From Thermococcus sp. (GTDB lineage: Archaea > Methanobacteriota_B > Thermococci > Thermococcales > Thermococcaceae): a DNA stretch of 24,429 nt. The stretch lies in NCBI GenBank assembly GCA_027023165.1, contig JALVWX010000102.1:14679-39107 (forward strand), given 5' to 3'. Shown here in pieces: positions 1 to 7,143 of this stretch (position 1 is the first letter of the stretch; every line of letters begins with the position of its first letter). Under the pieces are notes generated by a model. The model had not been told where the DNA came from. It ran no database searches and saw nothing but the letters and a program-made list of their open reading frames with translations. The position numbers and the translations under genes are program-made.

Positions 1-163
1 TCCTCGGGTCCAGCTTGTAGCGCCAGCTCCTCACGAGCGCCCCAGGCCCCGGGTCAACCTGGATGTTCCTGCTCGCCCTGATGTGGAAGCCGCCGGTCGA
101 GCGGAACTGGGTTATGGTTATGAACCGCCCGCCGCCGCTTCCGAGGAATGTAATCTCTACCAC
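1..163 (-). CDS. MBL-fold metallohydrolase, N-terminal part (truncated by window edge)
   Basis: Only the first 54 codons are in the window; the gene runs off the left end. The reading begins with a GTG at 163 and gives an N-terminus with TFLGSGGGR near residues 5-13 and a VDPGPGAL stretch near residues 35-42. This glycine-rich beta strand followed by a DPGPG turn is typical of the start of metallo-beta-lactamase-fold proteins, where the HxHxDH metal motif comes later and is not visible here. The GTG is preceded by a G-rich stretch that can act as ribosome binding site, and a TATA box at 211-217 fits it. A further in-frame GTG at 202 is too close to the TATA box to be used. The gene is divergent from the M20 peptidase. 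The substrate cannot be told. The family call is fairly sure; the start is less so. Confidence 0.7.
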   Translation of the reverse strand, partial: MVEITFLGSGGGRFITITQFRSTGGFHIRASRNIQVDPGPGALVRSWRYKLDPR

Positions 164-210
164 CTTCCGCCCCCCTATCTTTTTCAGACGGATGAGTATC
201 ACCGCGGGGG

Positions 211-217
211 TATATAA
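211..217 (-). promoter_or_regulatory. TATA box for the MBL-fold gene
   Basis: Read on the minus strand this is TTATATA. It lies about 50 bases ahead of the GTG start at 163, so transcription would start near 188 and leave a leader of about 25 bases holding the G-rich ribosome binding site. Position and sequence fit an archaeal TATA element; there is no experimental support. Confidence 0.5.
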
Positions 218-240
218 GGCATTCGAGGGGAAGGAAAACC

Positions 241-273
241 GTTTAAGCTGCCCTTCGTATAGCCCACGGTGGT
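241..273 (+). promoter_or_regulatory. Promoter and ribosome binding site of the M20 peptidase gene
   Basis: GTTTAAGC at 241-248 is a Thermococcus-like TATA element placed about 25 bases before position 270. GGTGGT at 268-273, four bases before the ATG at 278, is the usual ribosome binding motif in this window. This decides the start: the earlier in-frame GTG at 269 lies inside the binding site itself. Confidence 0.5.
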
Positions 274-277
274 TCAG

Positions 278-1543
278 ATGGTCGAACTCGATAGGGTTGC
301 AGGGGAAGTTGAGAGGCTCCGCGATGAGATGGTGAAAACCCTCGTTGAGCTGATCAGGATCCCCGCCATAAGCCCTGACTACGGCTACGAGGGCGAATAT
401 GACAAGGCCCAGAAGCTGCTGGAGATTATAAAGGACTGGCCCTTCGATAAGGTGGAGGTCTACAACGCGCCGGATGAGAGGGCCAAGAACGGCGTCAGGC
501 CGAGCATTCTGGCCTACTACTACGGTCAGGACGGCGATAAAAGCCCGCGCCTCTGGATTCTGACCCACCTTGACGTGGTTCCGCCAGGTGACCTGAGTAA
601 GTGGACGGTAACCGAGCCTTTCAAGCCGCTCGTGAAGGATGGAAAGGTCTACGGCAGGGGAAGCGAGGACAACGGTCAGAGTTTGGTCGCTTCTCTCTAC
701 GCGGTCAAAGCCATGATGAACCTCGGGATAAGGCCGAAGAGGACTGTAATTCTCGCCTTCGTCAGCGACGAGGAAACCGGGAGCAAGTACGGCGTTGAAT
801 GGCTGATAAAGAACCACCCAGAGCTTTTCAGGAAGGACGACCTCGTCTTGGTCCCTGACGGCGGAAACGAGGACGGAACCTTCATCGAGGTGGCAGAGAA
901 GAGCATCCTCTGGTTCAAGGTCAAAGTTCGGGGAAAGCAGGTTCACGCGAGCATGCCCGATAAAGGCCTCAACGCCCACCGTGTCGCACTCGATCTGGCT
1001 TATAACCTCGATAAACACCTCCACGAGAAGTACTCCAAGAGAAACGACCTTTTCGAGCCGCCCGAGAGCACCTTTGAGCCAACTATGGGTGGAAATCCAG
1101 CGGACAGTCCAAACATAGCCCCTGGAGAGCACGAGGTCGTTTTCGACTGCCGCGTTCTTCCGGAGTATGACCTTGATGAGGTTCTGGGGGACGCTGAGAA
1201 GCTCGCCAGCGAGGTGAGTGAAAAGTACAGAAAGGAAATCGATGGAATGCGCCTCCCGGAGGTAAACATTGAAATCCTCCAGCGCGGCGATGCCGCACCC
1301 CCGACCGACCCGAAGGGTGAGATTGTCAAACTCCTCAAGGAGGCGCTCAGAAAGCTCCGCGGAAAGGAGGCCAAAGCAGGTGGAATAGGAGGGGGGACAT
1401 TCGCGGCCTTCTTCAGGCGGCTTGGAATTCCTGCGGTGGTCTGGGCGACCCTCGACGAGACCGCACACCAGCCCAACGAGTACGCGAAGATAGACAACAT
1501 GGTGGAGGACGCCAAGGTCATGGCGACCCTGGCGCTCCTCTGA
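278..1543 (+). CDS. M20-family metallopeptidase (DapE/ArgE-like)
   Basis: A 421-residue zinc-dependent amidohydrolase or peptidase of the M20 family, the group that holds succinyl-diaminopimelate desuccinylase, acetylornithine deacetylase and carboxypeptidases. The metal and catalytic residues are all present: THLDVV (His97, Asp99), GRGSEDNG (Asp131 bridging the metals), SDEETG (Glu165 as general base, Glu166 as ligand), VPDGG (Asp194) and a C-terminal ETAHQPNEY (His near 397). A dimerisation-type insert lies between about residues 205 and 315. It is expected to be a cytoplasmic, two-zinc enzyme. No lysine or arginine biosynthesis genes flank it, so a role in peptide or acyl-amino-acid breakdown is as likely as a biosynthetic one; the exact substrate cannot be read from sequence. 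The ATG at 278 is preferred over the GTG at 269 because GGTGGT lies just ahead of it. Confidence 0.88.
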   Translation: MVELDRVAGEVERLRDEMVKTLVELIRIPAISPDYGYEGEYDKAQKLLEIIKDWPFDKVEVYNAPDERAKNGVRPSILAYYYGQDGDKSPRLWILTHLDVVPPGDLSKWTVTEPFKPLVKDGKVYGRGSEDNGQSLVASLYAVKAMMNLGIRPKRTVILAFVSDEETGSKYGVEWLIKNHPELFRKDDLVLVPDGGNEDGTFIEVAEKSILWFKVKVRGKQVHASMPDKGLNAHRVALDLAYNLDKHLHEKYSKRNDLFEPPESTFEPTMGGNPADSPNIAPGEHEVVFDCRVLPEYDLDEVLGDAEKLASEVSEKYRKEIDGMRLPEVNIEILQRGDAAPPTDPKGEIVKLLKEALRKLRGKEAKAGGIGGGTFAAFFRRLGIPAVVWATLDETAHQPNEYAKIDNMVEDAKVMATLALL

Positions 1544-1621
1544 TCTCCCTCTCACTTTCATTCGTTTTGAACCCATCGGAAGGCAGTTATACCCTTTTGA
1601 CGTAGTACTTTTGGTGGTGAT

Positions 1622-2863
1622 ATGCGGAGGGTTATACTCGTTTTACTTCTCGCGGTCATCGTTGGCGGCTGCATCGGAGGACGCTCAACGGTGCCGGGCA
1701 GTTCAACCCCCGCACCGCCGGATACCAAACATGACTTCCTGAAAGAAGGGCAGGAAAAAGCGGTGGTTGAGGGGATCAACGCCTTCGCCATCGATCTCTA
1801 CAGGGAGCTGGCGAAGAAAAACGACAACCTCTTCTTCTCTCCCTACAGCGTTGAGACCGCGTTAGCTATGGCCTACGAGGGGGCAAGCGGCGTCACGAGG
1901 AGGGACATGGGAAAAGTTCTCCACCTGCCGGATGATAACGAGACGAGGTGGACTGGATTCCGGCACTTAATATTCTCCCTTCAAACGGCGAACGGCTCTC
2001 CATACATCCTTAAAACGGCTAACGCGCTCTGGGTCCAGAGGGACTATCCAATAAACGAGGAGTATCTCAGAATCATAGGGGAGTTCTACCTCGGGAAGGT
2101 TGGTAAGGTAGACTTCGTGATGGATCCCGATGGTGCCGCGAGGGAGATAAACGGCTGGGTCGAGGAGCGGACCAACGGCAGGATCAGGGACATCGTGTCG
2201 AAGCCCAACGAGGATACGAGGCTGATAATAACGAACGCGGTCTACTTCAGGGCCAACTGGTCGAGCAGGTTCGAGGGCGGTACGTGGAACGGGACTTTTC
2301 ACTCCCCGGGAGGCCCGGTCACGGTGCCGATGATGCACCAGACCGGGAAGTTCCCCTACTTTGAGAACGGCGAGCTTCAGGCCCTTGAACTGCCCTATGA
2401 GGGTGGAAGGTTGAGCATGCTGATAATCCTCCCGAGTGAGGGAAAGTTTGGCGAGGTGGAGAAAGAACTGAACGCTGGGTTCATCGGGGAAATCATGAAA
2501 GGGACGAGGGAGGAAATGGTGGAGGTTTCTCTGCCTAAGTTCAGGCTCGAGGAGACGTATCGCCTCAGGAATGCCCTCATGGAGATGGGAATGGGGAGCG
2601 CCTTCACGGTGCCGGACTTCTCCTGGATATCGCCGAAGGGGGAACTGGCGATAAGCGACGTAGTCCACAAGACCTTCCTGAGCGTCGCCGAGAACGGAAC
2701 CGAGGCGGCAGCTGCAACGGCCGTCACCATAACCCTTGCTGCCGCGCAGGGGCAGGAAAAGCTCAAGGTGTTCAACGCGAACCGTCCCTTCATCTTCCTC
2801 ATTTACGACCGGGAAACTGGGGCGATACTCTTCATGGGCAGGCTGATGAACCCGGGGGAGTGA
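1622..2863 (+). CDS. Serpin, predicted surface lipoprotein
   Basis: A 413-residue serine protease inhibitor of the serpin family. Residues 1-17 form a signal peptide ending in a lipobox (VIVGGC, Cys17), so the mature protein is probably lipid-anchored outside the cell membrane behind a short Ser/Pro linker. Serpin signatures are clear: [18 protein letters not shown] near residue 62, [10 protein letters not shown] near 202, the breach and hinge motif GTEAAAAT near 359-366, and the C-terminal [20 protein letters not shown]. Aligning the hinge to P15-P8 puts the scissile bond about at Leu372/Ala373/Ala374, in a small-hydrophobic segment suited to subtilisin- or elastase-like proteases. The hinge is intact, so an inhibitory serpin is expected. 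Thermococcus kodakarensis has a described serpin (Tk-serpin) that inhibits its own subtilisin; this is likely the counterpart. GGTGGTGAT directly ahead of the ATG supports the start. Confidence 0.95.
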   Translation: MRRVILVLLLAVIVGGCIGGRSTVPGSSTPAPPDTKHDFLKEGQEKAVVEGINAFAIDLYRELAKKNDNLFFSPYSVETALAMAYEGASGVTRRDMGKVLHLPDDNETRWTGFRHLIFSLQTANGSPYILKTANALWVQRDYPINEEYLRIIGEFYLGKVGKVDFVMDPDGAAREINGWVEERTNGRIRDIVSKPNEDTRLIITNAVYFRANWSSRFEGGTWNGTFHSPGGPVTVPMMHQTGKFPYFENGELQALELPYEGGRLSMLIILPSEGKFGEVEKELNAGFIGEIMKGTREEMVEVSLPKFRLEETYRLRNALMEMGMGSAFTVPDFSWISPKGELAISDVVHKTFLSVAENGTEAAAATAVTITLAAAQGQEKLKVFNANRPFIFLIYDRETGAILFMGRLMNPGE

Positions 2864-2864
2864 G

Positions 2865-2873
2865 CTTTTAAAA
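2865..2873 (+). promoter_or_regulatory. TATA box for a probable leaderless transcript
   Basis: CTTTTAAAA starts two bases after the serpin stop codon and is centred about 24 bases before the ATG at 2893. Transcription would start at or next to the start codon. In agreement, no GGTG-type ribosome binding site precedes that ATG. Confidence 0.5.
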
Positions 2874-2892
2874 TCCCTCCCCAACTTTTTCC

Positions 2893-3636
2893 ATGCCGAC
2901 GTGGAAGGACGGGAAGCTCGGACTGCCGGTGAGGGAAGCGGTTAGGCTTTTCCCGGAGCTGGAAAAATACCTTGACGAGCGCGGAAGGCTCGACTTCTCG
3001 AACAGGGAAGCGAGGATACTCTACAACCGGGCGATTGCGAAGGCGGTCTTCGGGCTGGAGGTCGAGTACCACCCGCGGGGCCTCGTGACCACCCCGATTT
3101 CGCGCTACCTCTTCCTGAAGACGTTCCTTCGAGGCGGGGAGAGGGTCCTTGAGATTGGAACCGGACACACGGCCCTGATGGCCATCATGGTTGCCAAAAT
3201 ATTCAGCTGCGACGTTACCGCGACTGAACTCGACGATGAGTTCTTTGAGTACGCGGGGAGAAACATCGAGAGGAACCGGGCGAGGGTGAGGCTGCTCAAG
3301 AGCAACGGTGGGATAATCCGCGGTGTGGTTCCGGGGGGAGAGCGCTTTGACGTAATCTTCTCGGCTCCACCCTACTACGAAGTTCCAGCGAAAGGCGTTC
3401 TGACGGAGAGGGAGGGGGTCGGAGGCGGCAAATACGGCGAGGAGTTCTCGGTGAAGCTCATAGGGGAGGCACTGGATTATTTGAATCCAGATGGAAAGGT
3501 CGCGCTGTTCCTGCCCGATAAGGATCCGCTGATAGATGTCATAACTAAAAGGGGAGAAGAACTGGGCTACGCGGTTAGGGACCTCCGCTTTAAAGCCGGA
3601 ACCCGCTGGAGACACAGCCTGATTTTATCGCTTTAG
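2893..3636 (+). CDS. RlmF-related SAM-dependent methyltransferase
   Basis: A 247-residue class I methyltransferase. SAM-binding motif I is VLEIGTGHT (residues 85-93), the acidic end of strand 2 is in TELDDEF (111-117), and motif IV is SAPPYY (157-162). The APPYY form corresponds to the NPPF/NPPY motif of N6-adenine methyltransferases; in the RlmF/METTL16 group this catalyses methylation of adenine in RNA. An N-terminal region of about 75 residues precedes the SAM domain, as in that group. The substrate is probably an RNA adenine, but the first motif residue is Ala instead of Asn, so the specificity is uncertain. The TATA box at 2865-2873 and lack of a ribosome binding site suggest a leaderless mRNA. 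The 3' end overlaps the small minus-strand ORF at 3633-3734 by four bases. Confidence 0.75.
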   Translation: MPTWKDGKLGLPVREAVRLFPELEKYLDERGRLDFSNREARILYNRAIAKAVFGLEVEYHPRGLVTTPISRYLFLKTFLRGGERVLEIGTGHTALMAIMVAKIFSCDVTATELDDEFFEYAGRNIERNRARVRLLKSNGGIIRGVVPGGERFDVIFSAPPYYEVPAKGVLTEREGVGGGKYGEEFSVKLIGEALDYLNPDGKVALFLPDKDPLIDVITKRGEELGYAVRDLRFKAGTRWRHSLILSL

Positions 3637-3734
3637 GGACTCGGATCCGTTTTCTCATCATCTGCCGGGTTCAGTGGAGGTGCTTTCTCCTCATCGTCCC
3701 GATCTTTCCGTCGCAACTGTGGACGTTTGAGCAT
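3633..3734 (-). CDS. Putative 33-residue charged small protein
   Basis: A short ORF of 33 codons, starting with ATG at 3734 and ending with TAA. The product is very hydrophilic: an Arg/Lys-rich N-terminal third (LKRPQLRRKDR), a run of acidic residues, then a Pro/Asp-rich tail (PLNPADDEKTDPSP). It would be disordered and has no recognisable domain. Two things argue that it is real. The composition is orderly, unlike the Ser/Leu-rich antisense ORFs nearby, and an ACTTAAAC element at 3761-3768 sits at the leaderless distance ahead of the ATG. Against it are its size, the lack of a ribosome binding site and an ambiguous promoter that the plus-strand antitoxin gene may own. I do not recognise the family. 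Confidence 0.4.
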   Translation of the reverse strand: MLKRPQLRRKDRDDEEKAPPLNPADDEKTDPSP

Positions 3735-3760
3735 AAAAGGATTATCGAAAGACGCGCAAG

Positions 3761-3770
3761 GTTTAAGTTT
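3761..3770. promoter_or_regulatory. Possible bidirectional TATA box
   Basis: GTTTAAGTTT on the plus strand reads AAACTTAAAC on the minus strand, so the same ten bases can serve as TATA element both ways. Plus-strand transcription would start near 3790, just ahead of the antitoxin ribosome binding site (GGTGGA at 3792-3797). Minus-strand transcription would start near 3738, next to the ATG of the 33-residue ORF. The inference rests on spacing only. Confidence 0.4.
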
Positions 3771-3801
3771 GTGGAGGAGTAGTTTCAGTTGGGTGGATTT
3801 A

Positions 3802-4020
3802 ATGGGCGAGACCATAAACATTGCCCTCATACTTCGCGATATCCATCTCATGAGGAAAAAACTGGAAGAAATAGAGGAAGAGCTTCTCAAGCTGAAGGTC
3901 ATGGAGCTTGAGGAAGAGGAAGTCAGTGGAGAGGAGTTGGAGGAGCTTGAGGAGCTTTCCAGAGAGACTCTTGAAGAGGGAATTCCCTGGGAAGAAGCTA
4001 AGAATGAACTTGGCCTTTGA
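3802..4020 (+). CDS. RelB-like antitoxin of a RelBE-type pair
   Basis: A 72-residue, strongly acidic, mostly helical protein directly ahead of a RelE-like toxin gene. Residues 18-35 (KKLEEIEEELLKLKVMEL) look like a coiled coil, followed by a Glu-rich helix and a C-terminal GIPWEEAKNELGL. Small acidic helical proteins that wrap around RelE and block its active site are typical of archaeal RelB. I see no clear ribbon-helix-helix or helix-turn-helix motif in its first 20 residues, so autoregulation is not evident. The ATG at 3802 is chosen because GGTGGATTTA precedes it; an upstream in-frame TTG at 3727 has no such site. The stop codon is nine bases before the toxin start and lies next to its ribosome binding site. 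The antitoxin role follows mainly from position and composition. Confidence 0.7.
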   Translation: MGETINIALILRDIHLMRKKLEEIEEELLKLKVMELEEEEVSGEELEELEELSRETLEEGIPWEEAKNELGL

Positions 4021-4029
4021 GGTGTTTTG

Positions 4030-4296
4030 ATGGCCTATGAGGTCCTTCTCCACAGGGGTGTTCTGAAGAGGCTTCGAGACGCTCCCGAAAATGTGCGTGG
4101 AAAATTCAGGGAGCTGGTTGAAGAGCTTAGGTTCAACCCAATTCCTTCCGAAAAGTTTGACATTAAAAAGCTAAAGGGGAGGGAGAACACGTTCAGGGTC
4201 CGCCTGGGCAGTTACAGGGTAATCTACGAGCTTCAGCGAGATAAGCTTCTCATCCTCATCATCAAGTTTGGAAAGCGAGAGAACGTGTATGAATAA
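4030..4296 (+). CDS. RelE/ParE-family toxin
   Basis: An 88-residue basic protein of the RelE/ParE superfamily. The fold is recognisable from MAYEVLLHRGVLKRLR (strand 1 and helix 1), the second helix (NVRGKFRELVEELRFNP), the linker IKKLKGRENTFRVRLGSYRVIYE, where the LKG and the RVRLGSYRVIY strands are the most conserved part, and the C-terminal IIKFGKRENVYE. RelE toxins cut mRNA in the ribosomal A site; archaeal RelE uses several Arg and Lys residues, and the matching basic residues (Arg56, Arg58, Arg63, Lys79, Arg83) are present. ParE relatives instead poison gyrase, and the sequence alone does not exclude that. Start ATG 4030 has GAGGTG ahead of it, partly made from the antitoxin stop codon; an in-frame TTG at 4027 is less likely. 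It is translationally coupled to the upstream antitoxin. Confidence 0.88.
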   Translation: MAYEVLLHRGVLKRLRDAPENVRGKFRELVEELRFNPIPSEKFDIKKLKGRENTFRVRLGSYRVIYELQRDKLLILIIKFGKRENVYE

Positions 4297-4421
4297 TCCT
4301 TGTCTGGGAGTTGATTGGGTTTTGAGGTTTATCCTGTTGACGCTCGGAATAAAGGCTCTTGGTATTCCCGCAGTACTTCCAGGCCAGCCCTAAATAAATT
4401 GTGGGTCATGAAAATGAAAAA

Positions 4422-5612
4422 TCACTTCATGTCCTCAACGTAGAGGAAGAGCGCCTTAAGGTACTCAGTATCCTTCGAAGCCATGAGTATCGGATGATCT
4501 GGGGCCTGCGTCCTGTAAGGCTCGAGCATCTTGAGGAACTTCCCGGCCTTTGCAGCCGCGGCGATAACCATGTCCTTGAATGTCTGCATGTCGACGTGCT
4601 GGGAGCAGGAAGCTGTCACAAGTATTCCGCCCTCTTTGACGAGCTGTAATCCGGCGTAGTTCACGTTGAAGTAGGCCCTTAATCCGCGCTTCAAATCCTT
4701 CTCATGCTGGACGAAGGCAGGTGGATCGAGTATCACCACGTCGAACTTTTCACCACGCCTTATCATCTCCTCCATGACCGGGAAGGCGGAGCCAACGACG
4801 TACTTCATCCTGTCCTCGACGTCGTTCAGTTTGGCGTTTTCCTTCACCATGTTGATGGCCCATGGGGATTTATCCACTGCCACAACCTCATCGGCGCCGG
4901 CAACGGCCGCGTGGATGGCGAAGCCGCCGGTGTAGGTGAAGACGTCCAGAACACTCATTCCGGGCCTGACGTACTTTTCGAGGGCTATTCTGTTCTCCCT
5001 CTGGTCGAGGAAAAAGCCGGTCTTCTGCCCGCGCATGTCAACGAGGAACTTGGCCTTGCCCTCGGTTATTATCGTGCGGTACTTCTCCTTGCCGAGGAGG
5101 ACGCGCTCGATTTCCGGCAGACCTTCCCTCCTCCTTGACCTTCCGGTGTTCTTCTCGAAGACCGTCTCTATCTCCGGTTCGGCCTCCATTATCGCCTCGG
5201 CAACCTCCATCTTGAAGCGCTCCATTCCGACGCTCGAAATCTGGACCGATGCAATCTCGTTGAAGCGGTCGACTATGAGGCCCGGAAGGTAGTCTGCCTC
5301 GCCGTAGACCATGCGGTATGCCTTGTCGTAGCCGAGAACCTTCTTGCGGTACTCGTTGGCCTTCCTGATCCTCTCGCGGAAGAGTTCCTTGTTCACTTCG
5401 GTGTCCTTATCGTGGGTGATGAGCCTTATCATGATGTTCGAGTTGGGATTGACAAAGCCCCTGCCGAGGAACCTGCCGCTCCTCGTGTAAACCTCGACTA
5501 TGTCGCCGGGGCTGAAGTCCCCCTCGGTTCTCACCACGCCCTTCTTGAAGACTATCATCGCGCCCTTTCCTATCGCTCTCGCGGCCTGTGCGTCAACTAT
5601 CACCCTCGCCAT
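4422..5612 (-). CDS. RlmI-like class I SAM-dependent rRNA (m5C) methyltransferase
   Basis: A 396-residue protein with an N-terminal PUA RNA-binding domain (about residues 1-75, containing GDIVEVYTRSGRFLGRGFVN), a middle EEHEE-type region and a C-terminal Rossmann methyltransferase domain. Motif I is VLDVFTYTGGF (221-231), motif IV is LDPPAF (295-300) and motif VI is TASCSQH (333-339), where Cys336 is the expected catalytic cysteine. RlmI of Escherichia coli makes m5C in 23S rRNA, and a Pyrococcus homologue of the same architecture has a known structure. A 23S rRNA target is the best guess. The minus-strand TATA element in 5661-5670 and GGTGAGAAG directly ahead of ATG 5612 support the start. 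It is a single gene, divergent from the 102-residue unknown protein. Confidence 0.9.
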   Translation of the reverse strand: MARVIVDAQAARAIGKGAMIVFKKGVVRTEGDFSPGDIVEVYTRSGRFLGRGFVNPNSNIMIRLITHDKDTEVNKELFRERIRKANEYRKKVLGYDKAYRMVYGEADYLPGLIVDRFNEIASVQISSVGMERFKMEVAEAIMEAEPEIETVFEKNTGRSRRREGLPEIERVLLGKEKYRTIITEGKAKFLVDMRGQKTGFFLDQRENRIALEKYVRPGMSVLDVFTYTGGFAIHAAVAGADEVVAVDKSPWAINMVKENAKLNDVEDRMKYVVGSAFPVMEEMIRRGEKFDVVILDPPAFVQHEKDLKRGLRAYFNVNYAGLQLVKEGGILVTASCSQHVDMQTFKDMVIAAAAKAGKFLKMLEPYRTQAPDHPILMASKDTEYLKALFLYVEDMK

Positions 5613-5640
5613 CTTCTCACCGGTCGGAGTTCGGCGATAG

Positions 5641-5670
5641 GTATATAACCCTTTAGCTCCATTATATAAG
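5641..5670. promoter_or_regulatory. Interleaved divergent promoters
   Basis: Two TATA-like elements lie 20 bases apart: GTATATAACC at 5641-5650 and ATTATATAAG at 5661-5670. By spacing, the left box fits the plus-strand gene (start of transcription near 5670, GGTGAT at 5672-5677, ATG 5681). The right box fits the minus-strand methyltransferase (start near 5640, GGTGAG just ahead of ATG 5612). Each gene would then use the box nearer to the other gene, so the two transcripts overlap by about 30 bases at their 5' ends. Confidence 0.5.
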
Positions 5671-5680
5671 CGGTGATTCT

Positions 5681-5989
5681 ATGAACTTCGAGGTAGTGAA
5701 GGAGTTTCTGGAGGAGATTGGGGCGGATTGGATAGAGGTTGACGGGGAGATACACCTCGAACCCGAGGTGTTCTATGAGGTCTGGAAGTACGTCGGCCAG
5801 CCGGAGCTTGAAACCTACACCGTCGAGGATGAGGTGGTGGAGCCGGGTTCTTACGATCCGCCCGAGATGAAGTACACTGGGCTGAAGAAGATTAGGGTCA
5901 AAAAGGCCTACTTCACGACCCTCGACAACAAGAAGATAGTAACCGATTACTCCGAACTCCAGCGCATTCTTAAGGAGAAATCCTCCTGA
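5681..5989 (+). CDS. Conserved-looking protein of unknown function
   Basis: A 102-residue acidic, soluble protein that I do not recognise. It starts with a helix (NFEVVKEFLEEIGADWIEV), then a strand-helix unit (GEIHLEPEVFYEVWKYVG), a loop rich in Asp/Glu and Pro, and a C-terminal strand pair (LKKIRVKKAYFTTLDNKKIVTDYSEL, in two parts) ending in a short helix. There are no cysteines, membrane segments or signal peptide. GGTGATTCT directly before ATG 5681 supports the start, and codon use is like its neighbours. It stands alone: divergent from the RlmI-like gene and convergent with the TctA-like gene 20 bases downstream. It is probably a lineage-specific cytoplasmic protein. Confidence 0.75.
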   Translation: MNFEVVKEFLEEIGADWIEVDGEIHLEPEVFYEVWKYVGQPELETYTVEDEVVEPGSYDPPEMKYTGLKKIRVKKAYFTTLDNKKIVTDYSELQRILKEKSS

Positions 5990-6009
5990 TCTCTTCTCCT
6001 TTCCGTTCA

Positions 6010-7143
6010 TTATCTTCCGAGGAGTATGGGGAGCATTAGGACGCCCATACAGTTGGTTCTCTTAACCTCCAGCTCCCGGGCAAGGAAACCTATCATCGAG
6101 GCTCCGGCGAGAACCAGAAGTCCCGCAGGGCCATCGAAGAGCCAGGATAATGCCACGAGGAGAGCCAATACGGAGGCGTTTAGAACGCGGTAGTTTACTC
6201 TCCTGAGGAGGGAGAGGATCAAACGCGCCAGCGGCTCACCGTAGAGGAGGACGACCATCGAAACGAAGAGCGCAACGAGGATGTAGAAGCCGATGGCACC
6301 CCGGGACTGCGGTTCCATCAGAACGACTATCCCGTTCCTCCGCCGCCCCGTCAGGAGAAAGTTGACGGTTGAGAACAGGAAGTTGGCGGTGTTCACTGAG
6401 AAGATCACGGTCAGAAAGGAGCGCTCATCCCTTGAGAAGAAGGAGCCTACCAAAGCCGCCTGGGAAGCGGTGAATGCCGGAACGAGGGAGGCAACGCCTC
6501 CGAGAACCGTTCCGAGGGCGGAGAACGCGAGGAAATTCAGCTTTTCCATTCTGATGCCGCCGTCATCGCGCACTTTGGGGAGTGTGCTTCCCGTTAGGAG
6601 TGCCGTTGCAATGATCGGAATCCCGAAGAGGCCGGTGAACAGGTGGTAGAATGGCTGTCTCAGGCCGAGACGGAAGGTTAGAAGTCCCAAGATGCCTGCG
6701 AGCAGGAAAACGATCGTGGCGTAGAGCCGCCTGATTCTCCTCTCCGTCAGCACGAGGAGGATGGCAAGGACGAAAACGGCCGTCCTGCCGTATAGCGGCC
6801 TGTAAAGGGGCGCTATTTTGGAGTAAAGCGGGATTAGTGGGATGGCCATAACAACGGAGAGAAAGCTCGCCCACAGGGCAATTCTGACCACCCCCATGGC
6901 ATTTCCCTTCAGGACAAGCCGGTGAGCTGGAAGAACGCCGAGGACGCTTCCCTCGTCCGGAACACCGAGGAAGGCCGAGGGAATGACATCTAAGAAGGTG
7001 TGGGTTAGCCCCATGACAAAGAGCGTTAAGTTGTCCCTGAAGCCGAGATTTGAGGGTAAGGCCGCCAGCGTGTTGACGTGTATCCCGGGCGAGATTCCGC
7101 TCAGTGTGCCGCCGGCGATTCCAATCAGCAGTTCCCGGAGCAA
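6010..7143 (-). CDS. TctA-like polytopic membrane protein (tripartite tricarboxylate transporter permease family)
   Basis: A 377-residue protein with about ten hydrophobic segments. The N-terminal GIAGGTLSGISPGIHVNTLAAL (in two parts, residues 8-29) is the glycine/proline signature of the TctA/DUF112 family, and a second half (TVLGGVASLVPAFTASQAAL) repeats the theme, as in TctA. Bacterial TctA is the large permease of the TctABC citrate-type transporters; archaeal members are usually shorter than the roughly 500-residue bacterial form and lack TctB and TctC, as here. The start is TTG at 7143, with GGTGAGG about eight bases ahead; it overlaps the upstream gene by 19 bases, so translational coupling is likely. 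The substrate is unknown. The partner gene 7125-8294 encodes an exported protein that may serve in its place of a TctC-type binding protein, which is inference. Confidence 0.75.
   Translation of the reverse strand: MLRELLIGIAGGTLSGISPGIHVNTLAALPSNLGFRDNLTLFVMGLTHTFLDVIPSAFLGVPDEGSVLGVLPAHRLVLKGNAMGVVRIALWASFLSVVMAIPLIPLYSKIAPLYRPLYGRTAVFVLAILLVLTERRIRRLYATIVFLLAGILGLLTFRLGLRQPFYHLFTGLFGIPIIATALLTGSTLPKVRDDGGIRMEKLNFLAFSALGTVLGGVASLVPAFTASQAALVGSFFSRDERSFLTVIFSVNTANFLFSTVNFLLTGRRRNGIVVLMEPQSRGAIGFYILVALFVSMVVLLYGEPLARLILSLLRRVNYRVLNASVLALLVALSWLFDGPAGLLVLAGASMIGFLARELEVKRTNCMGVLMLPILLGR

Noticed and set aside
1967..2884. Minus-strand ORF of 305 codons opposite the serpin gene
   Set aside because: It lies fully antisense to an unmistakable serpin, has no ribosome binding site and a His/Arg/Pro-rich composition typical of antisense frames in GC-rich DNA.
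2803..3615. Minus-strand ORF of 270 codons opposite the RlmF-related gene
   Set aside because: Antisense frame to a clear methyltransferase; no domain or start signal.
3646..3662. ATGATGA on the minus strand, possible C box
   Set aside because: No matching D or D' box follows within 60 bases.
4289..4393. 34-codon ORF overlapping the end of the RelE-like gene, hydrophobic product
   Set aside because: The product (ending in a GIPAVLPGQP-like tail) looks orderly, but there is no ribosome binding site, the start lies within the toxin's last codons and no family is recognised. It could be a gene remnant; not supported enough to annotate.
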